NCBI RefSeq assembly: GCF_964340395.1
Contig: NC_135560.1
Span: 24,522,675-24,586,674 of the forward strand
Length of the DNA stretch: 64,000 bases
Source of the DNA: Glandiceps talaboti
Taxonomy: Eukaryota > Hemichordata > Enteropneusta > Spengelidae
Direction: 5' to 3'
Positions 14,336 through 25,466 of the stretch are shown here, piece after piece. A program made the translations under genes and the position numbers. Positions within the stretch are counted from its first letter, which is position 1; every line of letters begins with the position of its first letter. The notes beneath the pieces were generated by a model. The model saw only the letters and a program-made list of their open reading frames with translations, was not told the origin of the DNA and made no database searches.

Positions 14336-16372
14336 CAACTTAAAGTCAAAAACCATCAGACCCATTACCATGATATTTGGTGGGTGTATTACCTTGGGTG
14401 TCTAGTTGAGAAATTATTGAAATCAAAATGATCTTACCACTGATGTGTGATTTGGGTCAAAAACTTAAACTCAAAAACTACTGGGCTGATCATTCTGAAA
14501 CTTGGTAGGAATGTTCTTAGGGGTGTTTGTAGATTAAGATTTGTTCATGACATGATGATTCCATCACTAATATGCAAATCAGGGCTAAAAATGTGTCTTT
14601 TTGGTCAAAAATCTTTGGGATGCATTTAGGGGTGTCAATTTTCATTAACATGTCTGTGTATATTTTCAGCACAACTGAAGTGGTCTATATATTTTTGACA
14701 TTGGTCAATTTTCATTAACATGTCTATGTATATTTTTTGATAGATGACATTTTTTATGGCCATTTCTTCTTTGAATTAGGACCGTGGTGGTAGTGATAGT
14801 GAAGATAGTGATACAGATATGCCATCAGAGGAACAAGCTGAGAGATTACAGGAGAGGCTAGAAACGGCTCAAAGTGAACAAAAGAACCTCTTTCTGATCA
14901 TCTTTCAGGTACTGACGTAATAAACATTGATAACTTTTATCACAAATGTGTCGACAATTTAGCACTGTGATCTCACTTGATATTGTATCAGCTGATTTAC
15001 TACCTATCTTAATGTATTAGAAAAGTAAAAATAAAATTCTGTAACTTTTACTGGACGGTTATTTTGTTCTAGGAAACCTCTATTCCTTTCCAGTTAAAAT
15101 CAAGACAAAATTCAGGGGGTTACTGTACAAATGTGTAAAATAGAAGTGCAAATAATATCAACATTAATTTAGAATCCAACAAAATAGGCCAAATTCAAGA
15201 TATACAATGCTATGAAACCCATGAGATGTGAGCATGACGGAGATCATTGAGCTAGTTATGATAGTTATAGATTCTATTTGTTGAAATGTGACATGGTGTA
15301 ATTAATTGTTATTTCAGAGATTCATCATTATTCTGACAGAGCATCTTGTGAAATGTGATAACGAGAGTAAAGACTTCAACACACATTGGTATAAACAAGT
15401 CAGAGGACGTCTTCAACAGGTTTTTCTCACTGTAAGTATACCTGGAATGTCTAACTTGTGCGTATTTTCTTCTATAATCACATAAGAGATATTAACCCAG
15501 CCTCGGGTATTACGTATGACATAATAGAGAGGTTTAGATGCGCGTATTTATGTGTGTTCTATACGTGTAGCGTCATAGTCACGTGATTCGAAGCAACTCA
15601 GGCGTTCTGTATCAAAAGACGCTACGTCAAAATGGCGGTCTACACGTAACTGTAAATACGTGTTGAGTTTTTGTCATTTTCGTCTTCTAAATGTCGTATT
15701 TTTTATATCAAAGTTCTGAAGCATAACTTTAAACTAATTGTTTGGTGTTTGGTTTGGGTAGTTGCAGGAAAAATGGCAAAAATACGGACACATTTAGAAA
15801 TCAAAGGCATGTATCTGGCCTTCTGGACAGAAGATGTCAACGCGCACGTTCACTTTCGAACATTCCACTGTTTTTCACGTTAGAACGCATAACTAAACAC
15901 AATTTTGTACGCGTCATTACTTATACGCCTGCATGATAATGCTCCCGTAGGCGTACGCGTTCTAACGTGTATCTAAACCTCTCTTTTGTGTACATGCATA
16001 CATACATACATACATACATACATACATACATACATACATACATACATACATACATACATTACATGTACACACACACACACACACATACATATATACATAC
16101 ATACATACACACACAAACACATACATATGTACATACATACACACACACATGACATACACACATACACACTATACCAGAATATATATACAAGTAGACACAT
16201 CAATTCCACATTCATACTACATCAAATGATTTCTCTGTCTTTTCCTTTATCCCCACAGCACCATGAACAAGTTGAGAAGTACATCAACACTTTGGAGACA
16301 TTGCTTTTCACCAGTGATATTGACCAACATATTCTAGAAGTTTTCCAACAGTTTAGAGCTCTCAGGCTCTAA
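1991..16372 (+). CDS. NCBP1: Nuclear cap-binding protein subunit 1 (CBP80), C-terminal seven exons
   Basis: Coding exons: 1991-2090, 7097-7190, 9431-9534, 10658-10763, 14780-14908, 15318-15431, 16259-16372 (stop TAA). All have AG acceptors and GT donors, and the frame is continuous across every junction. The joined peptide of about 230 residues matches what is known of the C-terminus of animal CBP80. Recognisable stretches are [64 protein letters not shown] and the ending [19 protein letters not shown]80 is the large alpha-helical (MIF4G-like) subunit of the nuclear cap-binding complex; with CBP20 it binds the m7G cap and acts in splicing, export and nonsense-mediated decay. The 14780-14908 exon carries an acidic, serine-rich linker ([13 protein letters not shown]) where vertebrates also have a charged loop. 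The N-terminal exons are upstream of the window. The introns are unusually repeat-laden. Confidence 0.95.
3165..3352. repeat. 44-bp tandem repeat, target of a SINE insertion
   Basis: About four copies of a unit containing CTCTAATGTTATTTCTGTCA and ACCATGTAAACTCTGTATAC. A further partial unit resumes at 3711, immediately after the SINE at 3353-3710. Confidence 0.8.
3353..3710 (-). mobile_element. tRNA-derived SINE, near full length
   Basis: Read on the minus strand, the head (about 3710-3642) has tRNA-like promoter boxes: an A-box-like TGGTTAGCGTGACCGG and, 33 nt further, a B-box-like GGTTAGAGCCC. The body follows and ends in a GCACTTTGAGC / AGCGCTATATAAG tail and an (ATT)n 3' end at 3353. It interrupts a 44-bp tandem repeat unit. 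The flanks CTCTAAT (3346-3352) and CACTAAT (3711-3717) fit a 7-bp target duplication with one mismatch. Confidence 0.75.
4325..4580 (+). repeat. Interspersed repeat family 1, truncated copy
   Basis: Shares AAAACTACTGAGCAG, ATCAGTGATATGCAA, CGCAGATTTTCTTCAAAA and AATTGGCCCTAGC blocks with the copy at 33400-33680, in the same order and orientation. Confidence 0.65.
4709..6890. repeat. 26-bp satellite array, about 80 copies
   Basis: Head-to-tail units begin TGACAAATTACACATTTTAA and end CCARYRTG. They are very homogeneous to about 6755, then degrade to about 6890. The array lies wholly inside the NCBP1 intron 2091-7096. Nearly all variation falls in three adjacent positions of the unit. Confidence 0.97.
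7771..8328. mobile_element. Foldback (long inverted-repeat) element in an NCBP1 intron
   Basis: Two arms of about 260 bp face each other around about 8050. Left-arm blocks such as CAGGAAATAAAG, AACTTTGGGTT, AGAGAGTCA, TTACATCACTTA, AAATTATTGGCTGT, ATTGTTTAGTGG and CATATTCATGAGTATGGAA recur in reverse complement and reverse order in the right arm. By eye the arms are roughly 80% alike. There is no open frame of note. It resembles a MITE or foldback transposon. Confidence 0.8.
9523..10395 (+). repeat. 50-bp minisatellite seeded on an NCBP1 exon/donor junction
   Basis: About 17 units of approximately 50 bp contain GACTTTACCAGGTGGGTAGT, TAAAACTTATAG and GGGGTAGCCGGTTA. The first unit overlaps the last coding bases and 5' splice site of exon 9431-9534, whose end reads GACTTTACCAG then GTGGGT. 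The copies degrade towards 10395. Confidence 0.92.
11190..12850 (-). mobile_element. Degenerate non-LTR retrotransposon (LINE), reverse-transcriptase part
   Basis: Minus-strand fragments occur in the correct order for an APE-type LINE ORF2: [19 protein letters not shown] (about 12740-12540); [11 protein letters not shown] (about 12480-12440); [20 protein letters not shown]...[18 protein letters not shown] (12286-12100); [12 protein letters not shown] (about 11880); LMYADN (about 11565); and [10 protein letters not shown] (about 11260). The last Asp of the usual YADD active site is read as Asn, and frameshifts separate the fragments, so it is inactive. It lies antisense in the NCBP1 intron 10764-14779. 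Confidence 0.85.
12869..13390. mobile_element. Cluster of inverted repeats, possible nested MITE
   Basis: Three inverted pairs are visible: CCTCGGATGTTC (12869) with its complement at 12926; GTCTAGCGAATGTCAT (12937-12952) with its exact complement at 13292-13307; and CTAGACTGTTCGGGC (13302) with its near-complement at about 13369. The block lies between the endonuclease and RT remnants of a LINE. The boundaries are uncertain. Confidence 0.4.
13487..14130. repeat. 45-bp minisatellite, about 14 copies, open in both strands
   Basis: The unit contains TGTGTAGACTG, TGAAGGCATTGACTAGATAT and TGTGTTTATC. Because 45 is divisible by 3 and the unit lacks stops in one frame on each strand, 240-codon frames arise on both strands (15-residue repeats such as [15 protein letters not shown]). 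The array lies within a LINE remnant and is not treated as a gene. Confidence 0.93.
14131..14280 (-). mobile_element. LINE endonuclease (APE) fragment
   Basis: The minus strand reads [20 protein letters not shown] followed by [14 protein letters not shown]. The GDFN-SRTG block is the conserved Asp/Asn motif of APE-type LINE endonucleases. It is probably the 5' part of the same element as 11190-12850, separated from it by the 45-bp minisatellite and inverted repeats. Confidence 0.75.
14281..14760 (+). repeat. Interspersed repeat family 1, copy with (GT)n
   Basis: A (GT)n tract (14283-14332) is followed by AACAACTTAAAGTCAAAAAC, ACCTTGGGTGTCTAGTTG and TGTGATTTGGGTCAAAAA. These blocks occur in the same order after (GT)n at 33114 onward. 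Confidence 0.75.
15526..15984. mobile_element. Candidate non-autonomous DNA transposon with terminal inverted repeats
   Basis: AGAGAGGTTTAGAT at 15526 is matched exactly by its complement ATCTAAACCTCTCT ending at 15984, giving a 459-bp unit. The interior is CpG-rich relative to its surroundings (many CGT/ACG). No clear target duplication is seen, so the superfamily is undetermined. It lies in the last NCBP1 intron. Confidence 0.55.
15992..16160. repeat. (CATA)n / (CA)n microsatellite
   Basis: Long CATA runs are followed by CA and CATA mixtures about 100 bp before the acceptor of the last NCBP1 exon. Confidence 0.95.
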
Positions 16373-16443
16373 CATTAACAATGTGATGTGTCAAATTTGT
16401 GAAACATATCACATCAATAAGTAACAATTATAACAGGAAAAAT

Positions 16444-16449
16444 AATAAA
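16444..16449 (+). promoter_or_regulatory. Candidate polyadenylation signal of NCBP1
   Basis: The first AATAAA lies about 70 nt after the NCBP1 stop codon. Further AATAAA-like hexamers occur near 16762. This is positional evidence only. Confidence 0.4.
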
Positions 16450-18825
16450 TTTGTTGTTCAGTAAATATTTGGCATAGGAACCTAGTATTTGAAGTTTTTT
16501 TCAATTGAGTCACCAGTAATTTAACCCTTTTTTTTTTTTTAGCAATTCTGTAATGTGTATAGGTAGACACTGTAGGCAAACCAATTCACACCAGTCTATG
16601 ATATTTCAATAAGTACTTGCCCAACATAGCTATCTTTAAAGGAACATAGGCCATATCATCTTTGTTTGCTATCTTTGGCTGGCGTAAGAATCATGTTACA
16701 TGGACAACGATCTATTTTAACCATCATTGGTAACCATGAGTTTGTAGCATAGAAGTTTGGTGAAATAAATAAATGAATCAATCAATGACATGATTCTTTT
16801 ATAGGAGTACCAATACATTGCTGTTGACATTAGGACCATAGAGAAAAATACACATATATAAAGTTCTCAATGCTATAAGCTGATTTTTTACTCACTTCAA
16901 AGCATAGGTCAACATGACTGCAATACTACATGAGTTTTACATCGGTATTTAAATATCTCACATTGGCCCCTGTCCCTTTAATGACATTTTCTTTATTAAA
17001 TTTTATTTGTGAAGATGATTTGCCAGCCAGGTATCACTAGCTTGGTATCACTGTAGTCACTCCCTTAGTTTTGTATTGTGTTGTCAGTTGAAAATATTCA
17101 GTGTTGCCATTGTATATGTCTTAGTGTTGAACATGCTGTAACCAAAGTAGTTTTATTTGATGCATGTATGATCCAAATTTTGTTCCCTTAAATTTAAAAT
17201 GTCTACCAATAACACAATCATTGGTGAACTTTGCATACATTGTATTTGTCCCATACATGATTGAATTTCATACCAATAAATTTAAACCAAGAACAGAATC
17301 CGTCATATTTTTTGATGAACTGTGTGTACATGCAAATAAAAATATACATACAATAACACATGCACAACAGGACAAGTATCTTTTAAAATGAAATGAGAAG
17401 AATTTCCTTTGATGAGAGATGTATGACAAAGTATTTGTTTGTTATATCTTTATATGTCAATTGAAGAAAATTTGGTGGTTTTACTTTTGTATATGTTATG
17501 ATGCAGATTTTAATGATGTGTGTTTTCTTTGTCATCAAAATGTTTGATAACTCAGTTTTGAAAGTAAAGTACCTGCCGACAAACATAACAATGGAGAGAA
17601 TTGAAATGGTGCTCAATAGTAGAAGACATTTATTATGTGTAATGTATGTGAATTGAACTTTTTCTGTTTCTTTCAGCAGTTTTAGTCATTGATGCTATAC
17701 ATTTAGTTTTTTTCTACTAGTCGTTTTTTTTATAGGTTTAGATTGGTATTTTATGTTAATACAGTAAGTGAAATACATGTCAAATTTCCTCTATTTCTGT
17801 GTACTTTATATTATATTACCTGCCAAGTAATTATCACATGTTCTCATCACAAACAATATCAAGGCACTATTGTATATTGCTGGAATGTATTTAATACTCT
17901 CTGACACAGGGTTGTGGAAAGATTTGAAACTTTTGTGGCAAAGGTGCTGCAGTAATTTATCTCAACATGTCCTTTTTTCTAATCTTCAAGTTCCATAACC
18001 TTAATATGTTTGATTGTATTTCAAAATGCTGATTGGCAGTATCAGGGTATATGAATGACAGATATGGTTAGATGGACTTCTCCTTTAAATCACACCCAGT
18101 ACATTTTCGTAAACACATTCATAGTATAACACGCAAAGGAAAACTAATCCCTTATGGGAATAGAATTTTGGATTTTGGTGCTATACAAATTTTTACTTTA
18201 TTATCTTTATGAACAGCTACTTGTATCCATTGTCTCTCTAGCCACATCATTTACATCTTTTCACAAGTAACATAATAATGCTATTCCTCCTCTTTGTTCT
18301 TTACTTGCTTCTGGTCATCACACGTTTTTGTTGGTTGCCATGGTAATATGCACAGGAAAACTAATTATTTCCGTATCTTTTAAAGAACTTCCAATGTTTA
18401 GCCTTCATATTCAGCCTGTCTATTGAGCCACATTTACTTACATCTCTTTGAAGCTTCACAACAGACATAATAATTCTACTTTACTTCCTGTCCAGATTTT
18501 TTCTCATCATCAGAGTGTTTTTTTATTGGTTCCTTGGTAATGTATACAATTACCTAAAGTAATTACCATAGAAATACAGTGACCAGAATCACAGTCCCCT
18601 CAGGATGTAGACTGGCATTTGGAAAAAAACATAATAGGGTTTCATATACAAGGAAATGGAGTAAATGCAGAGGGGAACATTTTCCTGTTGCATTTCTTTA
18701 CGTGTTTTAACTTTACACCAACTTTATTATACTGTGTGTATGTTCGTGTCTCGAAATTCCTCTATTGTTGATAATTTCATAAATTCTTCAATGGATACAA
18801 CCACTGGATTAGATCCATGTTATGA
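16450..18825. other. Intergenic spacer, no gene seen
   Basis: AT-rich unique-looking sequence with only short chance open frames. No protein motif, RNA gene or clear repeat boundary could be recognised. Confidence 0.5.
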
Positions 18826-18975
18826 TTTTTAGCACAACTGAACTGAGGTACAGTATAGTATAGTATAGTAATGCTATTACATCTAATGGGCATGGCAAAG
18901 TGTCTACCTGTGTGTACAGTACCGTAGCCTTCGGGGGGGCAGCTGCCCCCCCCCCCCCCCTGAGATTTTAGAAAA
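18826..18975 (+). repeat. Head fragment of repeat family 1 plus poly-G/poly-C tract
   Basis: TTTAGCACAACTGAACTGAGG matches the head of the copy at about 32920, then diverges. A GGGGGGG..CCCCCCCCCCCCCC hairpin-like run follows at 18933-18960. Confidence 0.5.
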
Positions 18976-21900
18976 AAAACTACTTTTTGAATACATAGCA
19001 ATGCTATTAAAATCGTTATTTACGTGACGATTCCTAGCATGCGCGATTTCAATGGATAGTTCGCTAAGGGGCAACATCAAAAGTTCAATATAATATATCT
19101 AACTTAATTGCTTAAGTTAGGTCCCAGACCCCCCCACCCCCCCATCTAACTTAACTGACCTAAAATTGAAAATCGTTTCAGACTCATACTGTATACTTCC
19201 ACTTTCAAACAACGTAACAATATACTACTGAATTATAAATAAAAACAGCAAACCATTTTAACCGTATACCGCTGATAAACCGGACCGAGTGTACGCAGTG
19301 TTAGGGTGATCTTTTTTTTTGTTTCTCATCTCCAGTGGAATAGTCAGGCGAGCGAAATAAAAAAAGGGGGCAAGGAAAAAAATCTGTATTTTTTCAGTTC
19401 TATTCTCTGTCCTTTCTGTCCTGTCAGTCTCTCTACAACTTCTTTTCTCTTCTCTTTATTGAATTCCTTGTTACAGGTCTCTTTCCTTCATTTTAGCAAG
19501 GTTGACAAGTCCGTAGAATAACTTTGTAAGAAGATGAATACTTATCATCCTGATGGGTGTATATCTGTAGCCAGGAACTATTGTATGATTTTATCAGGAG
19601 TACTATTACACTTCGTCCTATTAATCAAAGTGGCATTGACATCGCTAATTTGAACTTTAGTATGTAACTTTTTGAGGAATGCAGTATGACTTTTACCAAT
19701 TTTAAGCATAATTTTGAAAATGATAGAAATATTCTGAGCTATTATTACATTGCAGCAAAATGTACCACACGGCGGCATTAATTTCGAGCCCTATCCCTCA
19801 TCAAACCTCAACGACTTCAGCCACGAAAGACACATGCTGCTCCGACGTAACAAAGGGGGTGGGGGTGTGGGTAGACGGCAGTGTTCTGCCAAGGTTTCCA
19901 ACAAGTGGGGACAAAGGCCCCTTGTTTGCAAAAAGTGGGGTCATTTGACAGGGAGTGGGGTCAATTATTATTGTCTATGAAATATTCATATATATTACCT
20001 CAGACCACTATAAAGATACTGTGGTCTTAGATATTCCATTACACATAGACTATTACCTAAGAACATAAAAAAATTCCATTCATAATAACAGTTCCCAGTA
20101 AGCTGTTTTTTGAAAATTGTGGACTACACATTACACCTTAGAAAAAGAAGGCAATTAAGATTATGTATTTTTAAGTCATTTCTATATATTATATATTGTT
20201 TTGAAAGATTGGACAGCCAGGTAGTCACAATTTTTAATCTGAATATCATGAATAGCAGTGCTCAAATTTATAATTCCCTTTTTCAGACAAAGACAAAGAA
20301 CAACTTCAAAATAAGTCACAGGGAACATATGATTGAATAAAAACTTTGAGAAATCCTAATCTTGTAACCACTTGTTCCATTTGTAGAACTGTTAGTACAC
20401 TGCTGTGTTTTAATATCATTCCCTCTTCAAATTCATGACGAGGTTAAGAAAAACCAACATTTTGAAGAAAAAAAAATCCCTGACTTTAAAAAGTACCAAA
20501 TGTGAACGAAAAACTTACAAATAATACAGTCAAACAAACTTTGAAATAATTTATTTTTTTATTAATTACCGTTACTGGCTGTGTATCATGATTTGGTCCT
20601 GTGATATCAAATGACAGCATTAGTTACATACTGTAAACTTGATACGGAAAGCTGACATTAGGTGTCCTTGAAACTCAGAAATCGTGAACTAAAACTATCA
20701 ACGTCAAAGTTAGGATGCTTTGTAAATACCACTGTAATTATTTTCTGATTTGCACAACAAGTTCATTCTTCATGTCTGACCATGACCGGGCGCACATGCA
20801 TCGGCCGTCTATATGGCCATGCCAGTGATCACGCATTGATTCAGTCAGTGCCTAACATTCACATATGTGTCACTGTCAACATCATGCAACATGATCCCCT
20901 AATAGTCTAACACAGCTTTTTCGGAATCAAAATACACATGTACTCATTTTGTTTCCATTAATCTAACCCATCAACAAATGAAAATCACAACCTGTCCCAT
21001 AAATTTGGTTTACTAAGGCTTCTGAGCTGTGGCAGATAGATGTTCCGATTTCCGGTAGCAAGTTCAGTGTTTCGTACACGTCAGTGAGTAGGTCAGAGGT
21101 CGCGACAGTGATGGTAGCTAGACAAAACATGTGACGAGAGACGTCCATTTCGACGTCTCGTCGATCATCTACTCCCTCTAATGTTTCAATTTGTAGATTA
21201 AATTTATCAAAGTTGATCTTTTTTTTGTCATTTTGTATGTTACCAATAGAACTGTGCGTTGTCACTGTATCTTATATAAGTGACAACAAAATTTTCCCTC
21301 ACGGAGTCAGTATACTTCTTGTGGCCCTGGACTTAGATAATTTTGATGTTTGCCGTAAAATGAATGTGCCAAAGCGGCGCAAGGTGGGAAAATTATTGCG
21401 TCATTTGTAATTTTAGGGGGCCAATGTTGCAAGGTCGTGGCCTCGGCAGAACATACACTGGTCTAAGACGCCATGAGGAACGTTCGATGTTCATTTGAAC
21501 CTTACAGTCTTGCTGTGTTGAACTCATGGGCCGAGTCGGTTGGAAATAAAAAAAACAACGTCGGAGCTGGAAATTAGGGTCGGTCGGGAGATGAGAAACA
21601 GAAAAATAAAAAGGGCCGCCCTTACAGGTAAAAGCAGCCTTGAAATCGTACTAAATTTGCTAAGTATGACGTTAAATCGTTTTTGACGGTTGAGAAATTA
21701 ATTTGGCCAAAACCCCCCCACCCCCAAACTAAAGCAATTAAGTTTTTTTGTAAACATCGATCTTTTGACGTCGCCCCTAAAGTGACTGTACACTGACTCA
21801 TGGCTAATATGTATCGTATATCGCTATTGTACACTGGCTTAACTTTGAATTAAAATGTGTCCTGTTAAAAATTGTAACATTTTGCAGCAAATTAAAAAAA

Positions 21901-22305
21901 TTTGCGCGGGAAAGTACAAAAGAAGTGCGCACCTGCACTGTGCATTTTCCGCGAGTAACAGTAGTCTTGAAAGTCTCCTTCATTTGAAGATAGCAAGTCG
22001 CAATTATAATGTCAGCGAGTGAAACAAAAAAAAAAGACGGAAAAAGTCGTTCAACGTGAGGGTTGCCTGCTATGCTGCATGCGGTGACTCGTGACTCCGA
22101 AGATGCTCTCGATCTCATTTACATCTTGTTCATTAAAACATTTCATGCTGATAAAACGGCAAATCTCTTTTTGGAATATTTGGTGACCCTGAAAAACTAT
22201 TAAACTAGGTATGCAGTTTAAGATTCACTTATTTGAAGATATTGCTTTCAATAATTGTGTTCGACGTTGTCTTTGGTTAAAATGTTTGATATATTAAATT
22301 ATCTC
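18976..22305. other. Intergenic spacer with scattered repeat fragments
   Basis: GTTTCTCATCTCC near 19320 (as its complement) and GGAGATGAGAAACAG near 21588 belong to a small repeat also present at about 43955 (GGTCGGTCGGG...GAGAAACAGA). Otherwise no gene can be supported, apart from the doubtful frame at 20963-21153. Confidence 0.4.
20963..21153 (-). CDS. Unrecognised short open frame, doubtful
   Basis: The open frame runs from ATG at about 21153 to TAG at 20963, roughly 62 codons, and stays open upstream to about 21265 without another ATG. A TATATAAG on the minus strand near 21275 lies just upstream. Its composition (GAC, GTC, CAC, GCG codons) looks more coding-like than the surrounding spacer. 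I recognise no domain. It may be a lone exon, a gene fragment or chance. The reading is kept only as a lead. Confidence 0.15.
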
Positions 22306-22309
22306 ATTG

Positions 22310-22870
22310 CACACTAGTGAATCTTTATTCAACCAGATATAAATAAATAGAACAAAGTTGAATATAAACTCAAGTATTACAAACCTACAATTCAAAACAA
22401 ACAAAATATAACAAAAGAATACTAAATTATATCTGGTTTGGACTGTGGAAATAGTCCCAACGGACTAATCGAGTCCACAGCCCACAATTATTACTGCAAT
22501 AAAATTTACAAAAAAGTCACACAGTGTCGAGAAAAAGAAAATCTATAAAGAATATACGGAAAAATAGAAAACAAAATCACAAAGCTGATAAGTAAGACTT
22601 TAAAGCTTTTTGAAATTTAAATCTTGAATTTATTTGTTTTAGATGATATGGCAGTGAATTCCAGTGTCTGACTGCAGCAAATACAATGTTGTGTTGAGTA
22701 ATACTGAGTCTGGCCTTCGGTATTCGGAGATTACCACTATCAGATGATCGTGTAGAATAAGTATGGGTAGGGACTTCAAAATAGGTAGTAATATTTGTAG
22801 GGAAATTATTATTTAATGAGTCAAAGATAAATAGACAGGAGGAATATTTACTGAGTTTCGGAAGTGGTAA
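22310..22870 (-). mobile_element. LINE 3' end (C-terminus of ORF2 plus 3' UTR)
   Basis: Minus-strand translation from about 22855 gives HTYSTRSSDSGNLRIPKARL then FAAVRHWNSLPYHLKQINSR, then FKFQKALKSYL and a stop near 22590. This is the typical C-terminal tail of CR1/Jockey-like reverse transcriptases. Downstream is a GGACTAATC..GTCCACAG hairpin-like 3' UTR motif. The element is 5'-truncated. Confidence 0.8.
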
Positions 22871-25430
22871 TATATTTAGTTGGCACTGACACTAGCGTTA
22901 TTCCGCAATTCATTTTGAAGCGACAATTTGCTATGGAAAGCATGGCCCTGAATTTGTAAACAGAGCTGTACCTTCGACATCAAAATCCAAACTTCAATTT
23001 CCATTATAATGATAATGACAAGGAGAATTCACTGAGTTCACCTTGGGTTCGACATAAACGAGGCCATAACAGTTTTGGGAGTTCGGTAAAGAAAATGATT
23101 ATTTTGTTGTGTTACTTATTTGAGAAAGCACCATCCATTTTTGTTTACTTTGAATGTGACATCTTTTCGGCAACTACTTTGAAAGATACGACATCAGGCC
23201 AGAAAAAATGAAAAAGCTATATTTTCTGAATAGTACAATATACATTTGAGTCTTCCAAATTATATAATATCTTATACCGTACAGTGGTTTACTTGGCTCT
23301 GATGTTGCATACAAGCATGAATTGAGATTAAATATCCAATGTGCATTAAAAAGAATTGAACAAAAGTTTACGACCAATGGGCCATCAAAAGTCTGAAAGT
23401 CTTGAAATGTTGTGCTCTTTATTCGGGATTTTTTGGAACGAAATTAAACTTTAGGAGAAGTCATTTACCATGTGCACATTCGCATAATATCTTTCAGCTT
23501 TGCCACTTCCAGATAATATGCAATACATAGCATAATTGTTTCAATTCTGGTATTTTATTATGTCTATGGTTTGATATTTTATGCCTCTGAATGGCCTCCT
23601 ACACTGTCTTATTTTCAATTTTTTTCACATTTGGAGTTGTCTCCTTCCAATGAAATCGACCTACTTACCCAATGTGATGGGTTAGGTTACCCGTTGACAA
23701 GCATTTTTTATGTTTTCTGACCTTACATATGATATTTAATTGCGTATGCTAAAATATATATTATGTAAATTGCATGCAAATATATGTAAATTAGCACTAT
23801 TCTAAATTTTAAATGCATGATTGCACCGGGGCAAAGTTCTGCCCCCTTGGCAATTTGGTCAGGCTACGGCCCTGATAAGAATAGTAATCCCCCCCCCCCC
23901 CCTTATTAAACTTTTAGGTGGTTATGAACACAGTGTATTTATAAGCCCTCCACTTGGAAACTAAAAAACGCATTAACGAAACATTGGGAACTGCTAGAAA
24001 AAAATGTAACCTTGAACAAACGCTACCCGACCACATTATATTGTAACAAATTGCGGGGGTAACCTCTAATATTAAGGTAACCCCCCTTCAATGTTACTCT
24101 CTCTCTCTCTCTCCACTCTGTACACGGGATCGACTTGGACCTTCAGGGAATTAGCTCAGACTATACACAATGTTCATGGTTAACCTGGATCATTTAGAAG
24201 TTGCCACGGAGCAGATCGAAGCTCCTGACCTCGGACCGTCTCTTCCAAAAGAATGAATCCATAATTTTATTACTCCATTAAATTCTTATAAACATAAAAT
24301 ATACAATACTCAAATGATTGGGTGATAAAGTAATCAGCACCATAAATGACTAAAACGGAAGTATTGCCGTCGCCTTAATTCAATGCAAATGGTATTGACA
24401 AATATGAAAACTAGCTAAACAATGTGATCACGTCATTGTTCTTCCAACTGTCTGTGATTAGTCATTATTTGACACTGTTGATCTTATAATAACGTAATGT
24501 TGTCATCTCAGAAGAATACTATTCGCGAAATGCAAACATTTGTTCTAAGTATTAATTCATGACAGCTGAGAGTTCACAGTGACCTCGCAAAACTTAGCGA
24601 ATATTAAAAAGTTGTATTCTGTCATCCGTAACAATATCACAAAAAAGGAACAAAAATGTTAAAGCTAAACTGAAGTCATCTGCCTATAAAAGTCAGGCTG
24701 AAAAAAAGCCAGGCTGGTCATAATATCGAAATACTCGCATCTCTGCTTGATGAACAAAATTGAATTTTAAGCCAAACAAAAGCGGGAACACTGTCTCGTT
24801 CTACAGAACTGCGACTGATGAAGGACCCCAACAGCCCTTCTTTTTAGACGCCAATGTCTTCCCTGCTAATTTACCCTAATGCTAGGGTCAATAACCTTGA
24901 CAAAACGGTCACGTGGCTAACTGACCTTCAAACCAATTTATTAATACAAAAAAAAAATAAAGTCTGAACCAGCGTGGAAAAATATTTTCACTTTAACAAA
25001 CTTGATCTAACAACCCACAGTTGGTTACATGTTAAACGGAATGTCATACACATATTTAACATTGATGGTATTTGGAGTCCCCTTCCCCCTCTTTCTACTG
25101 ACAACCTAATGATTTAAATTCCTAAAAAGGGTTTAAAAAAATAAATAAAGAGTATCGATAAAAAGGCAGATGGACAGAACAACGATAAAGGAACGCTTAC
25201 GGTACCACTGCGAACGGTATCGATACACAAACAACACAAGGATAAACGAAAGCATTCCATGATCATGTTCCTAGGGGGGCGTCTGCCAGTGAGCTTGGAG
25301 GTGTCCAGGCCTGGAGGATCTAGGAGTGCCCTGCGCCTGGAGGTATGCTATTAGACTTGTATGGCTCTGAACCCAAACAGATTTGGCACGTCACACCCAT
25401 TAAACAAACCCTCTGATCTTCTGTGTACAT
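22871..25430. other. Intergenic spacer upstream of the GLYAT-like gene
   Basis: AT-rich spacer with poly-C runs near 23888 and 24081 and a short (CT)n tract near 24098. No coding or RNA gene is recognised. Candidate promoter and 5' UTR signals are listed separately. Confidence 0.45.
24681..24696 (+). promoter_or_regulatory. Possible TATA box upstream of the GLYAT-like gene
   Basis: CTATAAAAGTC occurs about 780 bp before the GLYAT-like ATG. A donor-like site (GGAG|GTATGC, about 25343) and an acceptor at 25432 could join a 5' UTR exon to the coding exon. This is inference with no transcript support. Confidence 0.2.
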
Positions 25431-25466
25431 AGGTTGCTCCATACCAGAGTAGCTCATTTTCAGGAT

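Noticed and set aside
25434-25466. Start of the GLYAT-like protein at 25434
   Set aside because: That codon is TTG; the first ATG in frame is 25467 and gives the family's usual length.
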